Shown one piece after another: positions 53,844 through 62,242 of a stretch of DNA of 64,000 bases. Each line of letters begins with the position of its first letter. Position 1 is the first letter of the stretch. The notes beneath the pieces are model-generated. The model ran no database searches and was not told the DNA's origin. It worked only from the letters and a program-made list of their open reading frames with translations. Source of the DNA: Neoroseomonas oryzicola (GTDB lineage Bacteria; Pseudomonadota; Alphaproteobacteria; Acetobacterales; Acetobacteraceae); assembly GCF_012163135.1 (NCBI RefSeq), contig NZ_JAAVUP010000004.1, positions 186,001 through 250,000 on the forward strand, given 5' to 3'. Both the position numbers and the translations under genes were made by a program.

Positions 53844-55279
53844 CCCGTCGCCGCGCGCTGCTGCTCGCGACCCCGGCGCTGCTCGCTGCGCCTGGCGTGC
53901 TTCGCGCGCAGTCCCTGACGATCCGCCAGGACGACTTCGTCGCGCCGGGCTGGACGCGCGGCGTGCTGATCCGCTGGGGCGATCGCGTCACCTTCGACGC
54001 GCCGCCCTGGACCCCGCAGCAGCCGACCGCCGAGGCCGCCGGCGCCCAGTTCGGCTGGGATGCGCGGATGGTCGCCGTCGTGACGCCGGGCCCGCAATCG
54101 GATGGCGTGCCGCGCGCGCTGCTCGTCGTCGCGCATCCGACGGTCAACGCCGCCATGGCCTTCCCCGGCGGGCGGGACGTGCCGGCGATCGCGGGGGCGA
54201 TGCAGGGTGTTTCCATCGTCAACCTCGAGCGGCGCGGCCGGAACTGGGAGGTCGTGGATGGCGGCTTCCAGAACCGGCGCCTGACCGCGACGACGCTGTG
54301 CCGCATGGGCGCCGATGGTGGTCCCGTGGCGGGCATCGCCGGCGTGACCGGCGGCTGCGCGACGCCTTGGGGCACGCTGCTGCTCGCCGAGGGCGGAGCT
54401 GCCGAGTGGCGGCAGCGCCTGCCGGGCCTCGACGCGAACGCGGTCGGGATGCTGGTGGAGGTCGATCCCTCCGACCCGTCCTTCGTGCCGGTGAAGCATG
54501 CCGCGACGGGCCGCTTCGGGCCGGTGGACGCCGCGGCCGCACTGTCCGAGGACGGGCGCGCGGTGGTCTGGATGACCGACGGCCGGCCGGGTGGTTACCT
54601 CTATCGCTTCGTCTCGGATGGGACGGCGGGGATCGGGGCGCTCGACGCCGGACGCATGGCCGCGGCGCGGATCGAGGGCGGCAACCTCCGCTGGGTGACG
54701 CTGCCGCAGGGCAATCCCATGGCCGCGGCGCGCGACGCCGGGGCCACCGCCTTCGACGGCGCGGCGGGCCTTGCCTATGAGGCGCGGCGCAAGCGCTTGT
54801 GTGTTGCGATCCGGGGCGGGGCTGGCCGCGTGCTCGACATCCGCATGGCCGCGGGCAATGCGGCGGCCGATACCGCCATCGCGGAGGTCCTGGTCGAGGG
54901 CCGCGAGGCGCCGGTCCAGCCGACCCGCCGCAACGAGGCGCCGGCGGCGGTGCCCGCCTGGCCCTGGGCGCCGGCGACGCTCGGCTTCGATGGCGACGGC
55001 GCGCTGCTGATCGGCACCGATCGTGGCGCCCGTCCCGGCGCGCTGCCCGAGGCCTTCTACCGCGTGCCGGCCGAAGGCGGTGCCCCGGCGCTGGTGGTCG
55101 CGACACCGGTCGGCGCGGCGGCGGGCGGGGCGGCGGTCGCGCCCGATGGCACCGTGCTCGCCGCCATCGCGCATCCCGGCGCGACGCCCGGTGCCAACTG
55201 GGCGCAGCCCGCGACGCGCTGGCCGAACATGCAGCCCGACGAACCGCCGCGCAGCACCATCGTCACCCTGGCGCGCTGA
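53840..55279 (+). CDS. Short PhoX-family protein with degenerate active site
   Basis: 479-residue exported PhoX-like protein. It has a Tat-like signal (TRRRALLLATPALLAAPGVL). The fold parallels the downstream PhoX: VLIRWGDRVTFDAPPW, then LLVVAHPTVNAAMAF, GGCATPWGTLLLAEGGAAEW and GGYLYRFVSDG. At each metal-site motif of the neighbour it differs: NHEYTN becomes AHPTVN, EEN becomes EGG, KHEGA becomes GPVDA and PDNCAF becomes PATLGF. The Cys of NCAGG remains as GGCATPW. It is therefore likely inactive as a phosphatase and may bind ligand or serve as a scaffold. Coupled by ATGA to the molybdenum enzyme. Confidence 0.88.
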   Translation: MTRRRALLLATPALLAAPGVLRAQSLTIRQDDFVAPGWTRGVLIRWGDRVTFDAPPWTPQQPTAEAAGAQFGWDARMVAVVTPGPQSDGVPRALLVVAHPTVNAAMAFPGGRDVPAIAGAMQGVSIVNLERRGRNWEVVDGGFQNRRLTATTLCRMGADGGPVAGIAGVTGGCATPWGTLLLAEGGAAEWRQRLPGLDANAVGMLVEVDPSDPSFVPVKHAATGRFGPVDAAAALSEDGRAVVWMTDGRPGGYLYRFVSDGTAGIGALDAGRMAAARIEGGNLRWVTLPQGNPMAAARDAGATAFDGAAGLAYEARRKRLCVAIRGGAGRVLDIRMAAGNAAADTAIAEVLVEGREAPVQPTRRNEAPAAVPAWPWAPATLGFDGDGALLIGTDRGARPGALPEAFYRVPAEGGAPALVVATPVGAAAGGAAVAPDGTVLAAIAHPGATPGANWAQPATRWPNMQPDEPPRSTIVTLAR

Positions 55280-55368
55280 CCGGCGACCGTCGCCAAGGCT
55301 TCACGGATTTCCCCGTTTCCCTGGGCGCGGGGCATGGCCACACTTGCCGCATAGGCGGGGAGCGATGC

Positions 55369-57330
55369 ATGCCGGACGCGCAGCGGACCGAGGAGATCGA
55401 TATCGAGGCGCTGGAGGATGTCGGGGCCAACCCCGATCCCCGGCGCCCGATCGGCGAGGTGATCGCCGCGCGCTACGGCCGCCGCAGCCTGCTGGCCGCG
55501 GGTGCCGCCGCCGCCGCGATCGCCGCGCTGCCGGGGGACGTGCCGGCGCAGACCGTGGCGCCGCGCGAGGGCGGGCCCTCGACCCTGACCTTCCCGGAGC
55601 TGCGCCATCGCCTGGCGCAGACCGACGCGGTGGCCGAGGGCTATGAGCGCCAGGTCGTCATCCGCTGGGGCGATCCCGTGCTGCCCGGCGCTCCGCCCTT
55701 CGACCCGCGCGCCGTGACCGAGGCCAGCCAGGCGAAGCAGTTCGGCTACAATTGCGACTACCTCGACTACTTCCCGCTGCCGATGGGCAGCCGGACGGCG
55801 GACCACGGGCTGCTCGTGGTCAACCACGAATACACCAACACCAATCTGATCTTCCCCGGCATGGGATCGGGGCGGGAGGCGCGCACGCGATCGAGCGGCC
55901 CGCAGACGCGCGCCGAGCTCATGGCCCATGGCCTGTCGGTCGTGGAGGTGAAGCGCGAGGGCAATGCCTGGTCCTATGTGAAGGACAGCCCGCGCAACCG
56001 CCGCATCACCGGGGAGACGCCGATGCGCGTCGCCGGCCCCGCGGCGGGTGCGGAGCGCATGAAGACCAAGGACGACCCGACGGGGATGCGCGTGCTCGGC
56101 ACGCTCAACAACTGCGCCGGCGGCAACACGCCCTGGGGCACCGTCCTGACCGGGGAGGAGAACACCAACTACTATTTCGGCGGCGACCCTGCGAAGACGC
56201 CGCACCAGGCGATCATGCGCCGCTACGGCATCGTCAATGCCAGCCTGTACAACTGGTGGCGCCACCAGGACCGCTTCGACGTCGAGAAGGAGCCGAACGA
56301 ATCCTTCCGCTTCGGCTGGGTGGTGGAATTCGATCCCTACGACCCCGAGAGCGTGCCGGTGAAGCGCACGGCACTCGGCCGCTTCAAGCATGAAGGTGCG
56401 ACGCATGCGGTCAGCGCCGATGGCCGCGTGGTGATCTATTCGGGCGACGATGAGCGCTTCGAATACGTCTACAAGTTCGTCACCGCGCGCCCCTGGAACC
56501 CCAACGACCGCGCGGCGAACCGGGACCTGCTGGACGAGGGCACGCTCTACGCCGGCAAGTTCCTCGAGGACGGCAAGGTGGAGTGGCTGCCGCTGGTCTT
56601 CGGCCAGGGCCCGCTGACCGCCGCGAACGGTTTCGCCAGCCAGGCCGACGTGCTGATCGAGACGCGGCGCGCGGCAGACCTGCTGGGGGCAACGCCGATG
56701 GACCGGCCGGAGGATGTCGAGACCAACCCGGTCAATGGCCGCGTCTACGTCATGCTGACCAACAACAGCCGCCGCACGGCGCAGCAGGCCGGCGGCGCCA
56801 ATCCGCGGCCGCGGAACATCCACGGCCATGTCCTCGAGATCATCCCGCCCGGCGCGGGCACCGACCGCGTCGACCATGCGGCGACCGAGGCGCGCTGGGC
56901 GCTGTTCATCGCCGCCGGCAAGCCAGGCATCGATGCGGGCGCGCAGTACCATCGCGCGACCTCGGACGATGGTTGGTTATCCTGTCCGGATAATTGCGCC
57001 TTCGACAGCAAGGGCCGGATCTGGATCGCGACGGATGGTGCACCGGCGAATGCCGGCGTGGCGGACGGTCTCTATGCGGCCGATACGGCGGGGTTCGGGC
57101 GGGCGCTGACGCGGCTGTTCTACCAGGCGCCGACGGGGGCGGAGGTCTGCGGCCCGCGCTTCACGCCGGACGACCGCACCATCTTCCTCGCGATCCAGCA
57201 CCCCGGCGAGGATGCGGGGTCGACCTTCGAGCGGCCGTCCACGCGCTGGCCCGACTTCGCCGAGGGCATGCCGCCCCGGCCATCCGTGATCGCGATCGTC
57301 AGGAAGGATGGCGGCCCCATCGGGGACTGA
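55369..57330 (+). CDS. PhoX-family alkaline phosphatase
   Basis: 653-residue exported PhoX phosphatase that releases phosphate from organic esters using iron and calcium. The Tat signal is GRRSLLAAGAAAAAIAALPG (residues about 37-56). The family motifs LLVVNHEYTNTNLIFPGM, LNNCAGGNTPWGTVLTGEEN, FKHEGATHAVSADG and DDGWLSCPDNCAFDSKGRIW are intact, as are late RPSTRWPDF blocks. The length matches full PhoX. A typical Pho-box promoter is not evident. It follows the degenerate paralogue by 89 bases, so it could be transcribed from there or from its own promoter. Confidence 0.93.
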   Translation: MPDAQRTEEIDIEALEDVGANPDPRRPIGEVIAARYGRRSLLAAGAAAAAIAALPGDVPAQTVAPREGGPSTLTFPELRHRLAQTDAVAEGYERQVVIRWGDPVLPGAPPFDPRAVTEASQAKQFGYNCDYLDYFPLPMGSRTADHGLLVVNHEYTNTNLIFPGMGSGREARTRSSGPQTRAELMAHGLSVVEVKREGNAWSYVKDSPRNRRITGETPMRVAGPAAGAERMKTKDDPTGMRVLGTLNNCAGGNTPWGTVLTGEENTNYYFGGDPAKTPHQAIMRRYGIVNASLYNWWRHQDRFDVEKEPNESFRFGWVVEFDPYDPESVPVKRTALGRFKHEGATHAVSADGRVVIYSGDDERFEYVYKFVTARPWNPNDRAANRDLLDEGTLYAGKFLEDGKVEWLPLVFGQGPLTAANGFASQADVLIETRRAADLLGATPMDRPEDVETNPVNGRVYVMLTNNSRRTAQQAGGANPRPRNIHGHVLEIIPPGAGTDRVDHAATEARWALFIAAGKPGIDAGAQYHRATSDDGWLSCPDNCAFDSKGRIWIATDGAPANAGVADGLYAADTAGFGRALTRLFYQAPTGAEVCGPRFTPDDRTIFLAIQHPGEDAGSTFERPSTRWPDFAEGMPPRPSVIAIVRKDGGPIGD

Positions 57331-57354
57331 CCCCGGCCGTCCGCGGAAAAGGGA

Positions 57355-57374
57355 AGGGGGCCTTTCGGCCCCCT
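57355..57374. terminator. Two-way terminator hairpin after phoX
   Basis: Stem AGGGGGCC / GGCCCCCT closing on TTTC, 24 bases after the PhoX stop. It lies between two convergent genes and would work in both directions, with CCCTTTTCC following on the minus strand. Confidence 0.7.
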
Positions 57375-57388
57375 CGTGTCGTCGTCGC

Positions 57389-57685
57389 TTACTGCGTCTC
57401 GGTGGTGCGCGGCGTGCTGCGGCGCGCCGAGGCCTGCTGCGACCCGCGGCGGCGGGAGGACGCCTCGCCGCGGCTGCGGCGGGAGGTCGACGCCTCGTTG
57501 CGGTGGCGGCGCTGCTGGGAGGCCGAGGAGCGGTGGCGGCGCGAATTGGTGGCGCGCGGCGCCTCGCCGGAGGCGGAGGTCGCCTCGGTGGTGCTGGCGC
57601 GGGTGCGGCTGCGGGCGGCGTCGGCGGGGCTGAGCGTGCCGATGGCCAGCAGCAGGCCGGCGGCGATCAGGATGGCGCGGAACAT
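57389..57685 (-). CDS. Small secreted Ser/Arg-rich protein
   Basis: 98-residue protein. A signal peptide MFRAILIAAGLLLAIGTLSP, cleaved near PADAA, is followed by a mature part of about 74 residues dominated by Arg, Ser, Thr and Ala with no hydrophobic core (SRRHRSSASQQRRHRNEAST, RRGSQQASARRSTPRTTE). It is highly basic and probably disordered. Plausible roles are binding acidic envelope polymers (LPS, nucleic acid, polyphosphate), but I recognise no family. The GC-rich Arg codons alone could produce such a sequence by chance; the well-formed signal and upstream AAGGATCC argue for a real gene. It ends 15 bases from the terminator. Confidence 0.6.
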   Translation of the reverse strand: MFRAILIAAGLLLAIGTLSPADAARSRTRASTTEATSASGEAPRATNSRRHRSSASQQRRHRNEASTSRRSRGEASSRRRGSQQASARRSTPRTTETQ

Positions 57686-57715
57686 GGACGAAGGATCCTT
57701 TCGACCTGGTAGACC

Positions 57716-57816
57716 GAATCACGAATCGGCACGGTCGGGGGGCCGCTGCCTCGGGCCCTCCTACACCTCTCGTCCTATCCGAAGAGTCACCGCAAAGTGA
57801 CTGATTCGTAAGATTC
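57716..57816. promoter_or_regulatory. GANTC cluster and inverted repeat upstream of the Ser/Arg-rich gene
   Basis: Five GANTC sites in 101 bases (57716, 57723, 57784, 57803, 57812). An inverted repeat AGTCAC - N6 - GTGACT lies at 57785-57802. At this GC content one GANTC every 350 bases or so is expected. GANTC is the methylation site of the cell-cycle methylase CcrM in many Alphaproteobacteria, and clusters mark methylation-sensitive promoters. The region lies upstream of the minus-strand gene at 57389-57685. The regulatory role is inference. Confidence 0.5.
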
Positions 57817-57830
57817 GTTACCGGCAGATG

Positions 57831-58220
57831 TCACGGGCGCAATGCGAGGCGCGCCCGGCGCACCGACGGCAGCGCCTTGCCGGGCAAGCCGTCGGCCAGC
57901 GCCTGATGGGCGTTGCGCAGATGCGCCGCGAGCCACTCGACATGCTTGGGCGGGGTCGTGCCGCGCGCCGCGTCCAGGCTGATGCGCGTCGCGGCGAGGC
58001 CGAGCGCGGTCGCGGCGGCTTCCTTGCGGCCAACGCGCAGGTCTTCCTCGACCTCGGCGAGCAGGTGGTCGACCACCGCGTGCGGGCCGGTCAGCGTCTC
58101 GGCCAGCGGGGTCATCGGGTCCGTGAGGCCCGGGTCCTTCTCCGACGGGGCGTCGGCGGCCGGCAGGCTGATGTGGGAGAGCAGGTCCATCATGGACTTC
58201 GTAAGCGGCGTGTTCGGCAT
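57831..58220 (-). CDS. Conserved-looking hypothetical helical protein
   Basis: 129-residue soluble, helical protein. A 50-residue N-terminal part (MPNTPLTKSMMDLLSHISLP, then PLAETLTGPHAVVDHLLAEV) precedes a two-helix repeat: EDLRVGRKEAAATALGLAAT, and HVEWLAAHLRNAHQALADGL. The latter looks like a TPR or four-helix domain. No signal, no membrane segment. The ATG at 58220 gives MPNTPLTKS; an extension to 58283 would read into the intergenic region. I do not recognise the family. Confidence 0.65.
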   Translation of the reverse strand: MPNTPLTKSMMDLLSHISLPAADAPSEKDPGLTDPMTPLAETLTGPHAVVDHLLAEVEEDLRVGRKEAAATALGLAATRISLDAARGTTPPKHVEWLAAHLRNAHQALADGLPGKALPSVRRARLALRP

Positions 58221-58346
58221 GGTCTGACCGGCGTCCCTCTCGATAGGTCGCGGCCCCCCGCCGGGGGCCGGGCTGGATGGCAAATTCAGCGCACTGGCTA
58301 GGGCCTGCCTTGATCCGGGGCAAGCCTCGATGATGCGGCGCGGAAT

Positions 58347-59183
58347 CTATCGCGTGCCGGGGCGGCGGCGGACCCCGTCGGCCACCAGGGTGCAGCCGGC
58401 GACCGTCAGCATGATGGCGAGGCCCGGCCAGACCGCGGCCCAGGGGGCGCTGAACACCAGTTCCTGGGCGTTCGCGAGCATGTTCCCCCAGGACGGCGCC
58501 GGCGGGCTGATGCCGAGGCCGAGGAAGGACAGCGTCGATTCGGCGAGGATCGCGCCGGCCACGGCCAGCGCCGTCGCCACCGCCACCGGCGCGGCGAGGG
58601 CGGGCAGGACGTGGCGCAGCAGGATCCGCGCCTCGCTGGCGCCAAGCGCGCGTGCCGCCCGCACATGGTCCCGCGCGAAGGTCGAGAGTGCTGCCGCGCG
58701 CGCCAGCCGCGCCACCCCGATCCAGCCGAACAGTGCGAGGATGACGACGATCCGCAGCACGTCGCCCGCCGCCTCCCCGCGCGCCGGCAGGCCGATGCGC
58801 GACGGATCCGCCGCCGCCAGCAGGACCAGCAGCGGCAGGGCCGGCAAGGCGAGCATGAAGTCCGCGATGCGCATCACCAGCGCATCCGCCACCCCGCCGC
58901 GCCAGGCCGCGAAGAGCCCCGCCGCCGTGCCGATCACCGTCGCCGCCAGCGCCGCCGCCAACCCCACCGCGAGCGACACCCGCGCCCCGTGCAGCAGCCG
59001 CAGCAGGATGTCGCGCCCGAGGTCGTCCGTGCCGAGCGGATGCGTGGCCGAAGGCGGCTCGAACCGCGCCAGCAGGTCGGGCGCGAAGGGATCATGCCCG
59101 AGCATCGCCGCGACGAGCGGCGCGGCCGCCGCCGCCAGCGCGAGCGCGCCCAGGATCGCGAGCCCCGCGGCGAGCCGCGTCAT
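58347..59183 (-). CDS. Opp/Dpp-type ABC transporter permease (DppC-like)
   Basis: 278-residue inner-membrane permease of the peptide/nickel uptake type. It opens PLGTDDLGRDILLRLLHGAR, the DppC hallmark. About six helices follow. The EAA-type loop that contacts the ATPase is ARALGASEARILLRHVLPAL (residues about 170-189). Its start at 59183 overlaps the end of the other permease gene (ATGA), so they are coupled. The ATP-binding subunits are not next to it. Confidence 0.92.
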   Translation of the reverse strand: MTRLAAGLAILGALALAAAAAPLVAAMLGHDPFAPDLLARFEPPSATHPLGTDDLGRDILLRLLHGARVSLAVGLAAALAATVIGTAAGLFAAWRGGVADALVMRIADFMLALPALPLLVLLAAADPSRIGLPARGEAAGDVLRIVVILALFGWIGVARLARAAALSTFARDHVRAARALGASEARILLRHVLPALAAPVAVATALAVAGAILAESTLSFLGLGISPPAPSWGNMLANAQELVFSAPWAAVWPGLAIMLTVAGCTLVADGVRRRPGTR

Positions 59184-60103
59184 CGTTCCGCGAGCCTCGG
59201 GTCGAGCAGCCGCTGCGCGACATCAGCCGCGAGCGTCGCGAGCATCGTCACCAGGGCCACCAGCAGCAGCGCGACCAGCGCGAGATTGGTGTCGTTGCCC
59301 ATCACCGCGTCATACAGCAGCTTGCCCATGCCGGGCCGCGCGAAGACCGTCTCGGTCACCAGCGCGCCGCCCGCCAGCGCCCCGGCATCGAGCGCCGCGA
59401 TCTGCAGCACCGGCAGCGCCGCGTTCGGGAAGGCATGCCGCCACAGCACCACGCGTTCCGGCGCGCCGCGCGCCCGCGCGGTGCGGATCCAGGGTTCGGT
59501 CAGCGTCGCCTCGAGGCTCGCCGCCGAATGCCGCGCATAGGCGGCGAGATGCGCGACCGCGAGCGTCGCCAACGGCAGCACCAGGTAGGCGAGGCCGAGA
59601 CCGTGTTCCGCACTGCCGCCCGCCGGCAGCCAGCCCAGCGTCACGGCGAAGGCGATGATCAGCAGGATGCCGAGCCAGAAGGTCGGCATCGCCTGGCCCA
59701 TCACCGCCACGGCATCGACGGCCGGCGCCGTCCGCGGCCGCGACGCCGCCAGCGCGCCCAGCGCGACGCCCAAGACCAGCGCGATCAGCAGCGCCGTCCC
59801 CGCCAGCACCAGCGTCGATCGCAACGCCGGCAGCAGCAGCGACGCCACCGGCTGGGCAAAGAGGCGCGAATAGCCGAACTCCCCGCGCACCAGCCCCGAC
59901 GCCCAGGCGAGGTAGCGCTCGAGGAAGGGACGGTCGAGGCCATGCAGCGCGCGCAGCCGCGCGGCGTCCTCCGCCGTCAGCCGCGGGTCGCCGGCGATTG
60001 CGACCTCGATCGGGTCACCGGGCATGAGCGCGATCAGGGCGAAGGCGCAGAAGGAAAGGATCGCCAGCGTGAGTGCGATCTGGAGGAGACGGCGAGCGAT
60101 CAT
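59180..60103 (-). CDS. Opp/Dpp-type ABC transporter permease (DppB-like)
   Basis: 307-residue permease. It starts MIARRLLQIALTLAILSFCA, then ALMPGDPIEVAIAGDPRLTA, and RLRALHGLDRPFLERYLAWA, the DppB N-terminus. The coupling loop is RTARARGAPERVVLWRHAFP near residue 200, and VFARPGMGKLLYDAVMGND is conserved. The upstream frame to 60349 would read through the repeat and is rejected. It follows the VOC gene, with 85 bases including a repeat in between. Confidence 0.93.
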   Translation of the reverse strand: MIARRLLQIALTLAILSFCAFALIALMPGDPIEVAIAGDPRLTAEDAARLRALHGLDRPFLERYLAWASGLVRGEFGYSRLFAQPVASLLLPALRSTLVLAGTALLIALVLGVALGALAASRPRTAPAVDAVAVMGQAMPTFWLGILLIIAFAVTLGWLPAGGSAEHGLGLAYLVLPLATLAVAHLAAYARHSAASLEATLTEPWIRTARARGAPERVVLWRHAFPNAALPVLQIAALDAGALAGGALVTETVFARPGMGKLLYDAVMGNDTNLALVALLLVALVTMLATLAADVAQRLLDPRLAER

Positions 60104-60113
60104 GCGCGGTGAC

Positions 60114-60178
60114 GGGAGGGGCGCCGCCCCTCCCGAACCCACCCCGCCAAAGGCCGAAAGGCCTTTGGAAACCGATAC
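60114..60178. repeat. Family A palindromic repeat, copy inside the transporter operon
   Basis: GC hairpin GGGAGGGGC/GCCCCTCCC (60114-60134) followed by CCAAAGGCC/GGCCTTTGG around GAAA (60147-60168), then AAACCGATACG as in the copy at 23037. It lies between the VOC gene and the permease gene, so it would be inside the polycistronic mRNA, where such hairpins can stabilise upstream segments. Confidence 0.8.
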
Positions 60179-60188
60179 GCAGGGCGTG

Positions 60189-60578
60189 TCACGGGGGGCG
60201 GTGGCACACCGCTTCGACGCGGTTGCCGTCCGGGTCCAGCAGGAAGGCGGCGTAGTAGTGCGCGTGGTAGTGCGGGCGCAGGCCGGGCGGGCCGTCATCC
60301 GTGCCGCCGTGTGCCACGCCCGCGGCGTGGAAGGCGTCGACGGCGCCACGATCGGGCGCGCGGAAGCACCAGTGCCGGCGGTCCGCCTGGATCACGGCGC
60401 CGGTCGCGCGGATGGTCAGGTAGGTGTGGCCGTCATCCTCGGCGCTGCTGCGCAGGCCGTAGCCGATGGCATCCGCCTCGCGCCACACGCACGGCACGCC
60501 GAGCGCCGCCATCACTGCGTCGTAGAACCGCGCCGCGCGCGGCAGGTCGGCCACGGTGATGGAGACGTGGTCCAGCAT
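60189..60578 (-). CDS. VOC-family protein
   Basis: 129-residue vicinal-oxygen-chelate protein. It begins MLDHVSITVADLPRAARFYD with a metal His, and contains YLTIRATGAVIQADRRHWCF, then HYHAHYYAAFLLDPDGNRVE. The His and final Glu of the metal site are in place. It is encoded between the transporter's binding protein and permease genes, sharing one base with the binding-protein stop. A role in processing the imported compound is an inference from position. Confidence 0.87.
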   Translation of the reverse strand: MLDHVSITVADLPRAARFYDAVMAALGVPCVWREADAIGYGLRSSAEDDGHTYLTIRATGAVIQADRRHWCFRAPDRGAVDAFHAAGVAHGGTDDGPPGLRPHYHAHYYAAFLLDPDGNRVEAVCHRPP

Positions 60579-62242
60579 CAGCGCGCCCGCCACTCCTCCG
60601 CCCACAAGGTCGAGACGTTCAGATGCCCCGTCGGCCGCACCCCCTCCAGCCATTGCGGCCAGACATGCGCGTCCGCGCGGAACCAGAGCGGGATGGCCGG
60701 CAGATCCTCGGCATAGATCGCCTGCAGCCGACGCCACATCACGCGGCGCTCGGCGGGGTCGAGCTGCTCGGGGATGGTCTGCGTCAGCACGTCCATCTCC
60801 GGGTTGCGGTAGCCGCCGTAATTCTGGCCGGACCAGTTGGTCGCCTCGCGCGGGATGTCGTCGGAGTTCAGCGCGGATCGCGGCACGCTCTCCGGCGCGC
60901 TGATCCAGGCGAAGAGCGCCAGCCCCTGGAAGCGCCGGCGCGACAGCGTCTCGGCGAAGAGCACGCGCGGCGGCTCGTTCCTGATCCGGGCATCGATGCC
61001 CGCCTGCCGCCACATGCCCTGCAGCACCTGCTGCACCGCCTCGCGCGAGCGGTTGCCGGCGGTGGTCATGAACTCGATGGACAGGCGGTCTCCGGACGCG
61101 TTGCGGCGGATGCCGTCGGGGCCCGGCGTCCAGCCGGCCTCATCCAGCAGCGCCCGCGCGCGGGCGAGGTCGAAGGGCCATTGCCGCACGTCCGGATCGT
61201 GCATCGGGTCGAGCGGATTGACCGAGCTATGCGCGACCGGCTGCCGTCCGGCGAAGAGCCGTTCGGTGATCTGCGCACGATCGGTGGCGAGCAGCAGCGC
61301 CTGGCGCACGCGCCGGTCCGACAGCGCCGGATGGTCGTGCCGCACGTCCATGTGCTCGTAGATCAGCCCCGGCTGGTAGAGGAAGCGGAAGCGGTTGCCG
61401 GTGCGGCGTTCCAGCGCGATGGCCTGCTCGATCGGCAGGCCGAGCTCACCCGCGACCATGTCCACCTGACCGGCGAGCAGCTGCGCCTCCAGCGCCGGCG
61501 TGTTCTCCACCGTGCGGATGGTGATGCGGCGGAACTGCGGCGTAGCGCCGTTCCAGGTCGGGTTGCGTTCCAGCGTGACGGAGGCGCCCGGCTGTACCGC
61601 GGTGATGCGGAAGGGGCCGTTCCACAGCGCGGGGTTGGTCGTCTCGGTGTCGTAGGCGGTGCGCGTGCGGTAGGCGCGCGGATCGGCCTGCCAGCGGGTG
61701 CGCTCGATGTGTGCGGGCAAGGGCTGGAAGTCGCCGGCCGAGGCGTATTCGAAAGTGACGCGGTCGAAGCGGATGGTGACGGTGCGTGGGTCCTCGACGA
61801 TCAGCTCATAGGCGCTGCGGTAGTATTCCGCGGGACCGAAGCCGGTGGCGGCGTCGCGGCCGGCTTCCCAGGCGAAACGCAGATCTTCCGCCGAGACCGG
61901 CGTGCCGTCGCCCCAGCGCAGGCCCTCCCGAAGGCGATAGGTGACGCGGATGCCGGGCTTCCCGTCCGGCGTCGTCTCCCGCACCGCGAGGCCGTTTTCG
62001 AGCGAGGGCAGCGTCTCGCAGGTCAGGCAGGTGAGCCGCCAGTCCGCGCCATAGGCCGTGAGCGGACGTCGCGCGAAGCCCAGCACGTAGGACTTCGCGG
62101 CCATGTTCTCGATGTTGGGGTGGAAGGTCGACGGATACTGGGTGATGCCGATGGTGAGCGCGTCGCGCGGCTGGGCGGCGGCGGGCGCCGCAGCAGCCAG
62201 TAAGAGTGCCGCATAGCAAAGGACCTGATGTCGCATGCTCAT
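60578..62242 (-). CDS. ABC transporter substrate-binding protein, family 5 (peptide/opine type)
   Basis: 554-residue periplasmic binding protein. The Sec signal ends at PAAAQPRD (residue about 25). SBP_bac_5 motifs: TIGITQYPSTFHPNIENMAA, then YRLREGLRWGDGTPVSAEDL (the family hallmark, residues about 107-126), RFAWEAGRDA, and late LDEAGWTPGPDGIRRNASG. It is the receptor of the permeases at 58347-60103. The substrate could be a peptide, opine or glycoside. Its start overlaps the stop of the gene before it (ATGA); two ATGs (62242, 62236) are possible. Confidence 0.93.
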   Translation of the reverse strand: MSMRHQVLCYAALLLAAAAPAAAQPRDALTIGITQYPSTFHPNIENMAAKSYVLGFARRPLTAYGADWRLTCLTCETLPSLENGLAVRETTPDGKPGIRVTYRLREGLRWGDGTPVSAEDLRFAWEAGRDAATGFGPAEYYRSAYELIVEDPRTVTIRFDRVTFEYASAGDFQPLPAHIERTRWQADPRAYRTRTAYDTETTNPALWNGPFRITAVQPGASVTLERNPTWNGATPQFRRITIRTVENTPALEAQLLAGQVDMVAGELGLPIEQAIALERRTGNRFRFLYQPGLIYEHMDVRHDHPALSDRRVRQALLLATDRAQITERLFAGRQPVAHSSVNPLDPMHDPDVRQWPFDLARARALLDEAGWTPGPDGIRRNASGDRLSIEFMTTAGNRSREAVQQVLQGMWRQAGIDARIRNEPPRVLFAETLSRRRFQGLALFAWISAPESVPRSALNSDDIPREATNWSGQNYGGYRNPEMDVLTQTIPEQLDPAERRVMWRRLQAIYAEDLPAIPLWFRADAHVWPQWLEGVRPTGHLNVSTLWAEEWRAR

